Source of the DNA: Clostridium sp. D33t1_170424_F3 | GTDB taxonomy: Bacteria > Bacillota > Clostridia > Oscillospirales > Acutalibacteraceae | Direction: 5' to 3' | Length of the DNA: 64,000 nucleotides | Assembly: GCF_015667585.1 (NCBI RefSeq) | Contig: NZ_JADPEG010000010.1 | Coordinates: forward strand, 62,001-126,000 | Shown here: piece after piece, positions 16,264 to 24,670 of the stretch | How the letters are laid out: every line of letters starts with the position of its first letter | Position numbering within the stretch: position 1 is the first letter of the stretch | The notes under the pieces: model-generated | The model's input: the letters and a program-made list of their open reading frames with translations, nothing else | Database searches by the model: none | What the model was told of the DNA's origin: nothing | Position numbers and translations under genes: made by a program

Positions 16264-17391
16264 TTAAATTAACGTCCTTCCGTCGCAGTATTTACATTCC
16301 AGCATGTCGCCGGATGCAAAAAAGAGCTTCGGCAGGTACGTTTCCGTTTGGGTGATACATTTGGGATTGGAGCAACCGGCCGGATGGCTGTCCCGGATCG
16401 GGGGTTTTTTCCGCTTGTACTGGGGATTCATCAGCATGCTGAAAATGAGCGCCATGCGCGCGTACATCCCATAGACCGTCTGCTTAAAATAGGCGGCGCG
16501 CGGATCGTCGTCGACGTCCGGCGTGATCTCGTCGACGCGCGGCAGCGGATGCAGCACTTTCAAATCCCGTTTCCCCATGTTCAATTTTTCTTTATCCAGC
16601 ACGTAAACGCCCTTCTGCGCCTCATACTGCGCCTCGCTGGCAAAGCGCTCCTTCTGGATACGCGTCATATACAGCACGTCCAGCATCGGCATCGCCTCGC
16701 TCAGGCTGGATACCTCGACAAACTTGCAGCCCGCCGCGTGCATAATGTCTTTGACGTAGTTGGGCAGCGCCAGCTCCGGTGTGGAAATCAGCACAAAGGA
16801 ATTCCCCCGGTAGCGCGTCATTGTCTTAATCAGGGAATGGACGGTGCGTCCATATTTCAGGTCCCCGCACAGGCCGATGCAGAGATTGTCCAATCGTCCT
16901 TTTTCATTATATAAGGTTACCAGATCGGTCAACGTCTGCGTGGGATGCAAATGCCCGCCGTCCCCGGCGTTGATCACCGGCGAGCGCGAGTACATGGCCG
17001 CCGCCTCTGCCGCACCCTCCAGCGGATGCCGGACCACCAATATATCCGCGTAGCCGCTGACGACGGTAACCGTATCCTTTAAACTCTCTCCCTTGCTGAC
17101 GGAAGAGCTCTGCGGGTTGTCAAATCCGATCACTTCCCCGCCCAAGCGGAGCATCGCCGTCTGAAAGGACATTTTCGTACGGGTGGACGGCTCATAAAAC
17201 AAGGTCGCCATGATTTTTCCCCGGCAGGATTCGCCGTACTCCTTTGGGTAATTGCGGATCTGGTTGGCCAGCGCGATCATTTCTCCAATCTCATCCAAAC
17301 TGGACTGATCCAGATCGATCATATTGCTGATCTGTACAATGCCGCCCAGTTTGCTGAGCTGGACCGTATCGCGAAACTGATTGATATCCAA
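16264..17391 (-). CDS. pyrB: Aspartate carbamoyltransferase fused to a PyrI-like zinc domain
   Basis: ATCase catalyses the first committed step of pyrimidine synthesis, carbamoyl phosphate plus aspartate to carbamoyl aspartate. The catalytic chain shows FYEPSTRTKMSF (carbamoyl-phosphate loop), HPLEGAAE, HPTQTLTDL, GDLKYGRTVHSL and HPLPRVDEI. After about residue 320 the chain continues with Cys340-x4-Cys345-x20-Cys366-x2-Cys369, the spacing class of the zinc domain of the PyrI regulatory chain; the PyrI nucleotide-binding domain is absent. I use a TTG start because AGAGGTGG lies 5 bases before it and a promoter (17446-17418) overlaps the longer ATG readings at 17427 and 17511. No pyrI gene is in the window. 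Confidence 0.9.
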   Translation of the reverse strand: MDINQFRDTVQLSKLGGIVQISNMIDLDQSSLDEIGEMIALANQIRNYPKEYGESCRGKIMATLFYEPSTRTKMSFQTAMLRLGGEVIGFDNPQSSSVSKGESLKDTVTVVSGYADILVVRHPLEGAAEAAAMYSRSPVINAGDGGHLHPTQTLTDLVTLYNEKGRLDNLCIGLCGDLKYGRTVHSLIKTMTRYRGNSFVLISTPELALPNYVKDIMHAAGCKFVEVSSLSEAMPMLDVLYMTRIQKERFASEAQYEAQKGVYVLDKEKLNMGKRDLKVLHPLPRVDEITPDVDDDPRAAYFKQTVYGMYARMALIFSMLMNPQYKRKKPPIRDSHPAGCSNPKCITQTETYLPKLFFASGDMLECKYCDGRTLI

Positions 17392-17417
17392 ACGTACCAC
17401 CTCTTTGTATTTTTCCC

Positions 17418-17446
17418 ATTCTATCATTCTTCCACTTATTTTACAA
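17418..17446 (-). promoter_or_regulatory. Putative promoter of pyrB
   Basis: Minus strand TTGTAA (17446-17441), 17-base spacer, TAGAAT (17423-17418). The start point would be near 17411, 20 bases before the TTG start, so it decides against the upstream ATG candidates. No PyrR-type attenuator fits in so short a leader. Confidence 0.5.
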
Positions 17447-17642
17447 CCCGCTCCCCCAAACTTCGACGCCAAATATTGGAGTGCTGGAATTAATAGAACA
17501 TCTCTTGACATTTCCCCCTCTTTTTCGTAAAATAATGTATCAGCGATTTAATAATTAATATTGTAAACTACTTTAGAAGGCGCACTTGGTGCATATACAT
17601 GAATGGTCAATCAATGCCGTTGGGCTAAGAGAGGGTGTCATT

Positions 17643-20537
17643 TTGAAAGTCGGGTTAGACGTCGGCTCCACCACGATCAAGTGTGTGGTGCTCGACGACC
17701 AGAATCAGATCATCTACAAATCGTACGAGCGTCATCTCTCGCAGATTACGCAGAAAATTTCAGAACTTCTGACAAAAATACGGGACAAGGTTCTTCACGG
17801 CGCGGACGCGCAAATTACTATATCCGGTTCCGCCGGTATGGGCGTTGCAGAAACATGCGACCTCCCCTTTATGCAGGAAGTGTACGCCACGCGCGTCGCC
17901 ATTGGCAGGCTCATTCCGGATGCGGACGTCATCATTGAGCTTGGCGGTGAAGACGCGAAAATTTTGTTCCTCTCCGGCGGTATGGAGGTCCGCATGAACG
18001 GTACCTGCGCCGGCGGCACAGGCGCTTTCATCGATCAGATGGCCACGCTTCTGGACATTTCTCCAAACGAAATGGACCAGCTTGCGGAACAGTATGAAAA
18101 AATCTATACCATTGCTTCCCGCTGCGGCGTGTTCGCAAAGTCCGATATTCAGCCGCTGCTCAACCAGGGCGCGCGCAAAAGCGATATTTCCGCCAGTATT
18201 TTCGCCGCTGTCGCCAACCAGACCATCGCCGGTCTGGCACAGGGCCGCAAAATTGCCGGGAACGTTGTGTATCTGGGCGGACCGCTGACCTTCCTCCCGC
18301 AGCTGCGCCAAGCGTTCGACACAGCGCTGCACGTAAAAGGGATTTGTCCGGAAAATTCCTTGTACTTTGTCGCACTGGGCGCGGCCTTCAGCAGCGATAC
18401 CGCAGTCGACATCGACATCGCTTTAAAAAACGTAGCCTCTTATGGAACAAAGGCCGCGTTCTTATCCATAGACCCGCTCTTCAACAATCAGGAAGAGTTC
18501 GACGCATTCCAAAAACGGCACGAAAGTTGCCGTGCAAAGCGCGGCGATCTCAATACATATAAGGGCCCTGCCTATCTCGGCGTCGACGCGGGCTCCACCA
18601 CGGTGAAAACCGTTTTGATGGGACCCGGCGGCGAAGTGTTGGACTCTACATATCAAAGCAACTCCGGCAACCCGGTGCCGATCATCAGAGAATATCTGCT
18701 GGGGCTTTACAAAGCGCATCCGGACATTCAAATCCGTTCCTCGGCTGTGACCGGCTACGGCGAAGAGCTCCTGAAGAATGCCTTTGGCATCGACTTCGGC
18801 ATTGTTGAGACGGTTGCGCATTTTACCGCCGCCAAACATTTCCTGCCCGATGTGGATTTTGTCATCGACATCGGCGGACAGGATATGAAATGCTTTAAAA
18901 TCCGCAACGGCGCGGTGGACAATATCTTTTTAAACGAGGCCTGTTCCTCCGGCTGCGGCTCCTTCTTGCAAACGTTTGCCAACACGCTGGGATACGGCAT
19001 TGAAGAATTTGCCAGGCTGGGCCTGTTCGCCAGGCATCCGGTTGACCTCGGTTCCCGCTGCACGGTGTTTATGAATTCCTCTGTTAAACAGGCGCAGAAG
19101 GACGGCGCAACCATGGAGGACATTTCCGCGGGCCTTTCCGTCAGCGTTGTAAAAAATGCAATTTACAAGGTCATCCGCGCGTCCTCTGCCTCTGAACTGG
19201 GCAAAAACATTGTCGTTCAGGGAGGCACCTTCCTGAACAATGCCGTCCTGCGCGTTTTTGAAAAGGAACTGGGCGTCAATGTGGTGCGCCCGGACATTTC
19301 CGGCCTGATGGGCGCGTACGGTGCGGCGCTTTACGCTGCGAAGAAGGCGGGCGGTTCCAGCACCCTGCTTCCCCTGTCCGAGCTGGAACACTTCAAGCAC
19401 GAGGTCAAGGTCACTTCCTGCGGTCTTTGCAACAACAATTGCCGCTTGACCATCAATATCTTTGGCGGCAACCGGCGCTTCATCGGCGGCAACCGCTGTG
19501 AAAAGCCGGTCACCAAGCGCTCCGGGCAAAGCGAACAGAATATGTACGCCTATAAGCTGCAGGCGCTCCGCTCCTATCAGCCGAAGCCGGGGCCGCGCGG
19601 CAAAATCGGCCTGCCGATGGGCTTAAACCTGTATGAGCTCCTGCCGTTCTGGTACACCTTCTTTACCCAGCTCGGGTTTGAAGTGGTAACCTCCCCGCTT
19701 TCTTCGCGGGAGTTGTACATCAAGGGGCAGGCCAGCATTCCCAGCGACACGGTCTGCTTCCCAGCCAAGTTGATGCACGGCCACGTCGACGCGCTGATCG
19801 AGCAGGGCATTCAAAATATCTTCTACCCCTGCATGTCCTATAACTTTGATGAAAAGCTGGGCGACAATCATTACAACTGCCCGGTAGTGGCCTATTACCC
19901 GGAGGTCATTGCGGCAAATACCAGCGAGCTGAACGGACTGCATTTTATTCACGATTATGTGGGCATCCACCGCAAGCGTGACTTTCCCGTGAAAATGCAT
20001 GCCATTCTGGAACAGTATTTTGACGGCATCCCTCTGGCGGAGGTGAAACAGGCGGCAAAGGCCGCCTACGGCGCCTACGACGCCTTCATGGAGCAGATCC
20101 GTCAGAAGGGCAACGAGATGATTGAGGAAGCGCGCAAGCAAAACAAGCCGATCATAGTTCTCAGCGGGCGCCCCTACCATCTGGACCCGGAGATCAATCA
20201 TGGCATCGACAAGCTGATTACCAGCCTGGGCGCGGCGGTCATCTCTGAAGACGTCATCAGCCCCAACGTGAAGAAGTTCCGTGTGGGCGTGTTGAACCAG
20301 TGGACGTACCACTCCCGCCTGTACGCTGCTGCGGAATATGTCGGCACACAGAAGGACATGAACCTGGTACAGCTCGTCTCGTTCGGCTGCGGCGTGGACG
20401 CCATCACGACCGACGAGGTGCGCAGTATCCTTGAAAAGCATGAAAAGATTTATACACAGATCAAGATAGATGAAATCACCAACCTCGGCGCGGTAAAAAT
20501 CCGGCTTCGCAGCCTGTTTGCCGCTCTGGAGGGTTGA
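17643..20537 (+). CDS. Acyl-CoA dehydratase activase, two ATPase modules plus DUF2229-type domain
   Basis: A 964-residue protein of the BcrAD/BadFG ASKHA ATPase group. Activators of this group use an inter-subunit [4Fe-4S] cluster and ATP to push electrons into 2-hydroxyacyl-CoA dehydratases. There are two ATPase copies: KVGLDVGSTTIKCVV (from residue 2) with Cys122 (NGTCAGGTGAF) and Cys161, and YLGVDAGSTTVKTVL (from about 310) with Cys434/Cys438 (ACSSGCGSF) and Cys473. A cysteine cluster (Cys593, Cys596, Cys600) then opens a DUF2229-type dehydratase-like domain reaching the C-terminus. TTG at 17643 is chosen because AGAGGGTG lies 6 bases upstream and the ATPase fold begins there. Substrate unknown. 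Operon with the next two genes. Confidence 0.88.
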   Translation: MKVGLDVGSTTIKCVVLDDQNQIIYKSYERHLSQITQKISELLTKIRDKVLHGADAQITISGSAGMGVAETCDLPFMQEVYATRVAIGRLIPDADVIIELGGEDAKILFLSGGMEVRMNGTCAGGTGAFIDQMATLLDISPNEMDQLAEQYEKIYTIASRCGVFAKSDIQPLLNQGARKSDISASIFAAVANQTIAGLAQGRKIAGNVVYLGGPLTFLPQLRQAFDTALHVKGICPENSLYFVALGAAFSSDTAVDIDIALKNVASYGTKAAFLSIDPLFNNQEEFDAFQKRHESCRAKRGDLNTYKGPAYLGVDAGSTTVKTVLMGPGGEVLDSTYQSNSGNPVPIIREYLLGLYKAHPDIQIRSSAVTGYGEELLKNAFGIDFGIVETVAHFTAAKHFLPDVDFVIDIGGQDMKCFKIRNGAVDNIFLNEACSSGCGSFLQTFANTLGYGIEEFARLGLFARHPVDLGSRCTVFMNSSVKQAQKDGATMEDISAGLSVSVVKNAIYKVIRASSASELGKNIVVQGGTFLNNAVLRVFEKELGVNVVRPDISGLMGAYGAALYAAKKAGGSSTLLPLSELEHFKHEVKVTSCGLCNNNCRLTINIFGGNRRFIGGNRCEKPVTKRSGQSEQNMYAYKLQALRSYQPKPGPRGKIGLPMGLNLYELLPFWYTFFTQLGFEVVTSPLSSRELYIKGQASIPSDTVCFPAKLMHGHVDALIEQGIQNIFYPCMSYNFDEKLGDNHYNCPVVAYYPEVIAANTSELNGLHFIHDYVGIHRKRDFPVKMHAILEQYFDGIPLAEVKQAAKAAYGAYDAFMEQIRQKGNEMIEEARKQNKPIIVLSGRPYHLDPEINHGIDKLITSLGAAVISEDVISPNVKKFRVGVLNQWTYHSRLYAAAEYVGTQKDMNLVQLVSFGCGVDAITTDEVRSILEKHEKIYTQIKIDEITNLGAVKIRLRSLFAALEG

Positions 20538-20592
20538 CCGGGAGTTCCCGGCTGTGATCGGGCCTGTGCCTGATCCGAAAGGAAGATACGAT

Positions 20593-21888
20593 ATGGCAGA
20601 ATTGCAATTTGATAAAACCGGCCGTCTCCTCTTTACAAAAGAGATGAAAAAGGAATACACCATCCTCTGCCCGATGATGCTTCCCATTCATTTTGAGCTG
20701 TTTGTGGACGTATTCCGCAACTGTGGTTACAATGTGGAACTGCTGACCACCAGCGGCCCCAACATCGTGACGGAAGGCCTGAAATATGTCCATAACGATA
20801 CCTGCTACCCCGCCTTGCTGGTCATTGGACAGTTCATCGACGCCCTGCACAGCGGGAAATATGACCTGGACCGCACCGCCCTGATCATCACCCAGACCGG
20901 AGGCGGCTGCCGCGCCAGCAACTACATCCATCTGCTGCGCAAGGCGCTGCACAAAGCGGGGCTGGATCAGATTCCGGTTATCTCCCTGAACCTTTCCGGA
21001 CTAGAACGCAACCCCGGATTCTCCATCACGCTGCCGATGATCCGCAAGATGGCGGCGGCGGTCGTCTACGGGGACGCGCTGATGCTGTTGAACAACCAAG
21101 TCAAGCCGTATGAGCTGGAACCGGGCGCAAGCGAACGCATGGTACAGAAATGGACCAAAGACCTGTGCGCGCAGTTCCGCCAGGGAAAAGGCATGGGCCT
21201 GAAGAGCGAGGAAGTCAATCTGTGCCAGATTGTAAAGGACTTTGCTTCTATTCCGATGCAAAAGGTACCGAAGGTCAAGGTCGGCGTCGTTGGGGAAATT
21301 TATGTAAAATATGCGGCGTTCGCCAACAACCATCTGGAGGATTTCCTGGCGGAGCAGAACTGCGAGGTCAATGTACCCGGCCTGATGAGCTTCGTCCAGT
21401 TCAAGGTGGACAATCGCTTGGAGGACATCAAGCTGTACGGCGGCAGTAAGGCCAAGTACATGGTGGTCAAAACCCTGATGGACTACGTCACCAAGATGCA
21501 GGATATTCTGATCCGGGCCGTCAAGACCGAACCCAAATTTGCCCCGCCCGCCACCTACGAGCACATTAAGAGCCTTGTCGAGGGCGTGATTGGCTACGGG
21601 GACAAGATGGGAGAAGGCTGGCTCCTCACGGCGGAAATGTTGGAGTTGGCGGAATCGGGCTTTGAAAACATCGTCTGCGCGCAGCCGTTCGGCTGCCTGC
21701 CCAACCACATCTGCGGAAAGGGGATGGTCCACCGCATCAAAAAGGTTGCACCCAATTCCAACATCGTTCCCATCGACTACGATCCCAGTGCCACCCGGGT
21801 CAACCAGGAAAACCGTATCAAACTGATGCTCGCGGTCGCCCGTGAAAATCTGGCCGCCGAGACAAAACAGGAGGTTTCTGGCAAATGA
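20593..21888 (+). CDS. 2-hydroxyacyl-CoA dehydratase-related protein, partner of the activase
   Basis: A 431-residue protein related to the dehydratase subunit half (COG3581-like) that in many Clostridia continues the large activase-related protein. Cysteines likely to bind iron-sulfur are in YTILCPMM, NDTCYPALL, GGGCRASNY and CAQPFGCLPNHICGKG. No signal peptide. A reading from 20518 would add 25 residues that overlap the upstream gene end; the ATG at 20593 follows GAAAGGAAG and starts MAELQFDKTGRLLF, so I used it. It is 55 bases after the activase, whose product it must serve with or accept electrons from, and it overlaps mscL by 4 bases. The reaction is not known. Confidence 0.85.
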   Translation: MAELQFDKTGRLLFTKEMKKEYTILCPMMLPIHFELFVDVFRNCGYNVELLTTSGPNIVTEGLKYVHNDTCYPALLVIGQFIDALHSGKYDLDRTALIITQTGGGCRASNYIHLLRKALHKAGLDQIPVISLNLSGLERNPGFSITLPMIRKMAAAVVYGDALMLLNNQVKPYELEPGASERMVQKWTKDLCAQFRQGKGMGLKSEEVNLCQIVKDFASIPMQKVPKVKVGVVGEIYVKYAAFANNHLEDFLAEQNCEVNVPGLMSFVQFKVDNRLEDIKLYGGSKAKYMVVKTLMDYVTKMQDILIRAVKTEPKFAPPATYEHIKSLVEGVIGYGDKMGEGWLLTAEMLELAESGFENIVCAQPFGCLPNHICGKGMVHRIKKVAPNSNIVPIDYDPSATRVNQENRIKLMLAVARENLAAETKQEVSGK

Positions 21889-22292
21889 AAAAGATGTTGA
21901 AAGAATTTAAGGAATTTGCAGTGCGCGGCAATGTGATGGATATGGCCGTCGGCGTCGTAGTTGGCGGCGCGTTCAGTAAAATTGTCACCTCTTTGGTGGA
22001 CAGCATCATTATGCCGGCGCTTTCCCTGATTACCGGAAAGGTCAATCTGTCCGATCTGGCTTTTACAATGCCGGTTTCCGGCACCGCTCCCATCGTGCTG
22101 GCATACGGCAGCTTCTTGCAGACCGTATTGGATTTCATCCTGATTGCGTTCTCTGTCTTCCTGATGATAAAGTTTATCAACCGCTTCCATAAAAAGAAGG
22201 AAGAACCGCCCAAGGCGGAGCCGCTTCCCAGCAAGGAAGAAGTGCTTTTGACAGAGATTCGTGATTTATTGCAGGCGCAAAACGAAAAATAA
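21885..22292 (+). CDS. mscL: Large-conductance mechanosensitive channel MscL
   Basis: A 135-residue inner-membrane channel that opens under membrane tension to vent solutes during osmotic downshock. The N-terminal amphipathic helix MLKEFKEFAVRGNVMDMAVG leads into TM1 (GVVVGGAFSKIVTSLVDSII), the loop MPALSLITGK, and TM2 (about residues 70-95, FLQTVLDFILIAFSVFLMIKF), ending in a basic cluster and a cytoplasmic helix (EVLLTEIRDLL). It fits the family from end to end. Its ATG overlaps the stop of the dehydratase-related gene (ATGA), so translation is coupled. A strong terminator follows. Confidence 0.96.
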   Translation: MKKMLKEFKEFAVRGNVMDMAVGVVVGGAFSKIVTSLVDSIIMPALSLITGKVNLSDLAFTMPVSGTAPIVLAYGSFLQTVLDFILIAFSVFLMIKFINRFHKKKEEPPKAEPLPSKEEVLLTEIRDLLQAQNEK

Positions 22293-22300
22293 ACAGATGC

Positions 22301-22336
22301 AAAAGACGGCAGGAAATATCCTGCCGTCTTTTTTAT
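22301..22336 (+). terminator. Terminator after mscL
   Basis: AAGACGGCAGGA / TCCTGCCGTCTT hairpin with T-run, 8 bases after the stop codon. Its A-rich left flank lets it also serve the convergent germination operon. Confidence 0.92.
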
Positions 22337-22442
22337 TACATTAAGAAAATCATTAGATTTTTAACCTCTGAATGTATCAAAAAATCTTTTCCTCCCAGGT
22401 CAACCGGAAAGCACGTAAAAACCAATGAGGGCAAGCTGTTTT

Positions 22443-23570
22443 TTATCTGCTGTTGCTCTCCAAACCGGTGATCTCCTGTCCGCCGCGCCGCAGCTTTGCC
22501 TCCACAGTCACAACAAACCTGGCATCCGCCATCTCCTGCTTCCAGTTTTCTCCATGCGCTCTCCAGTATTCCGGATCGCTTTTGTACACATGACGGCCAA
22601 AGTTAAAAATATCGCTGCTGTTCTTTTTAACGCCAGTGATGATCGCTTCTTCACATTCCTGCTTTAAACGCTGTCCCAAAAGCTTCTCCAGATTCTGATA
22701 CATCTGACTGTCCAGCTTTTTTCCGCTGACCATATCCGCCGCGCCGATGGTCGCGCCGCATTGAACCTCAATATCAAAACGGAGCGACTCCTCCTCTATG
22801 ACGGGTTCTATTTTGGCGTCCGCTTTTTCCAGCTCAAAGGTTACTTTGCCGATTTCCGGCACATTGAGAACCTCCGTACCGCCTTCCAGCCTCCCGGTCA
22901 ACAGCAGAAATCCGCGCGTTTCTTTTTCGTCGAGCTGGGTTTTCAGCTTATCCCCCTGAAACACGGCTGTACCTGTCGCCATGATCTCCTTTTCCTGCTT
23001 CTGTACAACAGGCAAATACGGAGACGAGCCTTCGCCGCGGAGCTGGTTGATTACATCCAGCATCTCCGCATTGGCGGTTTTACCGTTGTACTTGCCCGCT
23101 TTGGCGACCTCCGCGATTTCACGCGCCTGTACATATTTTCCGTCTTCTTTTTTGGTATTCAGGATGCTTTCCGCTGTGCCGTCCGCCATCAGTACGTTGA
23201 CCGTGGGATGCGCCTCCGGATAGCGGATAAAAAAATCGACCGTATCGCTCAATCCCCGCTGGGCGCACGATTTTCCCAGTACCAACAGCAGGCTGTGGCT
23301 GTACAGCGGCTTTTTTCCGGTTGAAAGGGTGACCGCATTCATTGCATCCATTGCGGATTTCCCTTCTCCCTGCAAGACCGCCACGGCGTCTTCGTCCTTC
23401 TCCCCCACCTGGCTGACCTGCATCGTCGCCTTATAGGAATCGTTTTCATAATCGATTCCCACACCTTGGATCAAAAGCCGCTGGCTCAGCTGCACCTGAT
23501 AATGGCAGCCCTGCAGCAGAAAGCTGCACAGCAGGCAGATCAAAAGAGCGGCACAGATTCTTTTTTTCAT
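22443..23570 (-). CDS. Spore germination lipoprotein, Ger(x)C family
   Basis: The C subunit (375 residues) of a GerA-type germinant receptor. The signal peptide ends in lipobox LLQGC with Cys22 as lipidation site, so it is anchored outside the spore inner membrane. Conserved stretches include LIQGVGIDYENDSYKATMQV, SHSLLLVLGKSCAQRGL, and the C-terminal helix region GQRLKQECEEAIITGVKKNSS-like part near residue 300. It is the last gene of the A-B-C operon and overlaps the B gene by 4 bases (ATGA). Confidence 0.9.
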   Translation of the reverse strand: MKKRICAALLICLLCSFLLQGCHYQVQLSQRLLIQGVGIDYENDSYKATMQVSQVGEKDEDAVAVLQGEGKSAMDAMNAVTLSTGKKPLYSHSLLLVLGKSCAQRGLSDTVDFFIRYPEAHPTVNVLMADGTAESILNTKKEDGKYVQAREIAEVAKAGKYNGKTANAEMLDVINQLRGEGSSPYLPVVQKQEKEIMATGTAVFQGDKLKTQLDEKETRGFLLLTGRLEGGTEVLNVPEIGKVTFELEKADAKIEPVIEEESLRFDIEVQCGATIGAADMVSGKKLDSQMYQNLEKLLGQRLKQECEEAIITGVKKNSSDIFNFGRHVYKSDPEYWRAHGENWKQEMADARFVVTVEAKLRRGGQEITGLESNSR

Positions 23571-24670
23571 ACCTTTGCATCCTTCCCTGAAAGCTTTTTC
23601 TTTTTGACGACGTCAACCACCAGCAGGATGCCGGGAAATAAAACCGCCGCACAGCACGTCAGGATAAAGAGCAGCGGCACGCCGTAAAAAAGGCGCTGCA
23701 GCGGCAGGGACTTCGTCGTCAGTACCGACAGAACCGCAACCGTAACCGCACCAAACGGCAACACAATCCGGCTTGCCATTTTGTTGGTCGCTTTCCGGAC
23801 GCACGTCATGAACAGATAGGCGTCCGTAGACATCTGGATGATCAATCCCGCTGCCCAAATCGTGATAAAAACAACGTCCAGCCGTTCCAGAATGCCGGCG
23901 TCCGCCAGAGCGGCAGCCGTGTACACCGGAAACAGCTGGTTTTTTAAATAGCTTCCGCCTACGCCAACCATTCCCAGGATTAAAAATGAAATCAGGCTGT
24001 AGACTCCCACATTCCATGCGACAAATCCGCGTTTTTTCTTTCCATGGACGCGCGGCAGCAGCAGCGCCATTGTGGCAAAGCCCGTGCTGCGGGCCAAAAA
24101 CAGAGCGGTACCGGTCAGCATCTGTTCCGGCCCGTTGTAGAGCAGCGGCTCATAATTGATCGTCTGTATCTTGGGCAGAAGGGCCACGCCAATCCATACA
24201 ATGCCGATCACCATGATGACCAAGACAAACCCGGCGGTGCGCGCCACCGCTTCAATCCCCTGATAGGCCGTATAGCAGATCACAGCCACAATGGCAAACG
24301 CAATCAGCCAGACCGGCATCAAGGGCTCCATGACATTGTTCAGGAACAGCTGAAAGAAAGACAGATAATAGCTGTCAATCGCCATAAAATACAAACCATA
24401 GAGAAGCACAAAAAGAATCATGCCCGGCTTTCCCAGCAGCTTTTCGGACAGGTCCAAAACATTTTCCGTCCGGTTGCGCCGATACAAAAAATACAAGGGG
24501 ATAATGGCGATAAAATTAATGCCCAACGCAAGCACCGCAGACAGGATGTTATCCAGCAGATTGCTACCGCCGCCCAAGAGGGTGTTGAACGTCAGCATAA
24601 TGACGCTTCTGTTGACAAAAAGGATGGAAAAAAGCTGTCCGGCGCTGATACAATATTTTCTTTGCGTCAT
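23567..24670 (-). CDS. Spore germination permease, GerB family
   Basis: The B subunit (367 residues) is an APC-superfamily integral membrane protein that senses germinant in the spore inner membrane. About ten hydrophobic helices are visible; QRKYCISAGQLFSILFVNRSV at the N-terminus is typical of endospore germination permeases. It ends with a short basic tail. Start overlaps the A gene stop (ATGA) and its stop overlaps the C gene start, so the three are made in equal proportion. Confidence 0.9.
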   Translation of the reverse strand: MTQRKYCISAGQLFSILFVNRSVIMLTFNTLLGGGSNLLDNILSAVLALGINFIAIIPLYFLYRRNRTENVLDLSEKLLGKPGMILFVLLYGLYFMAIDSYYLSFFQLFLNNVMEPLMPVWLIAFAIVAVICYTAYQGIEAVARTAGFVLVIMVIGIVWIGVALLPKIQTINYEPLLYNGPEQMLTGTALFLARSTGFATMALLLPRVHGKKKRGFVAWNVGVYSLISFLILGMVGVGGSYLKNQLFPVYTAAALADAGILERLDVVFITIWAAGLIIQMSTDAYLFMTCVRKATNKMASRIVLPFGAVTVAVLSVLTTKSLPLQRLFYGVPLLFILTCCAAVLFPGILLVVDVVKKKKLSGKDAKV

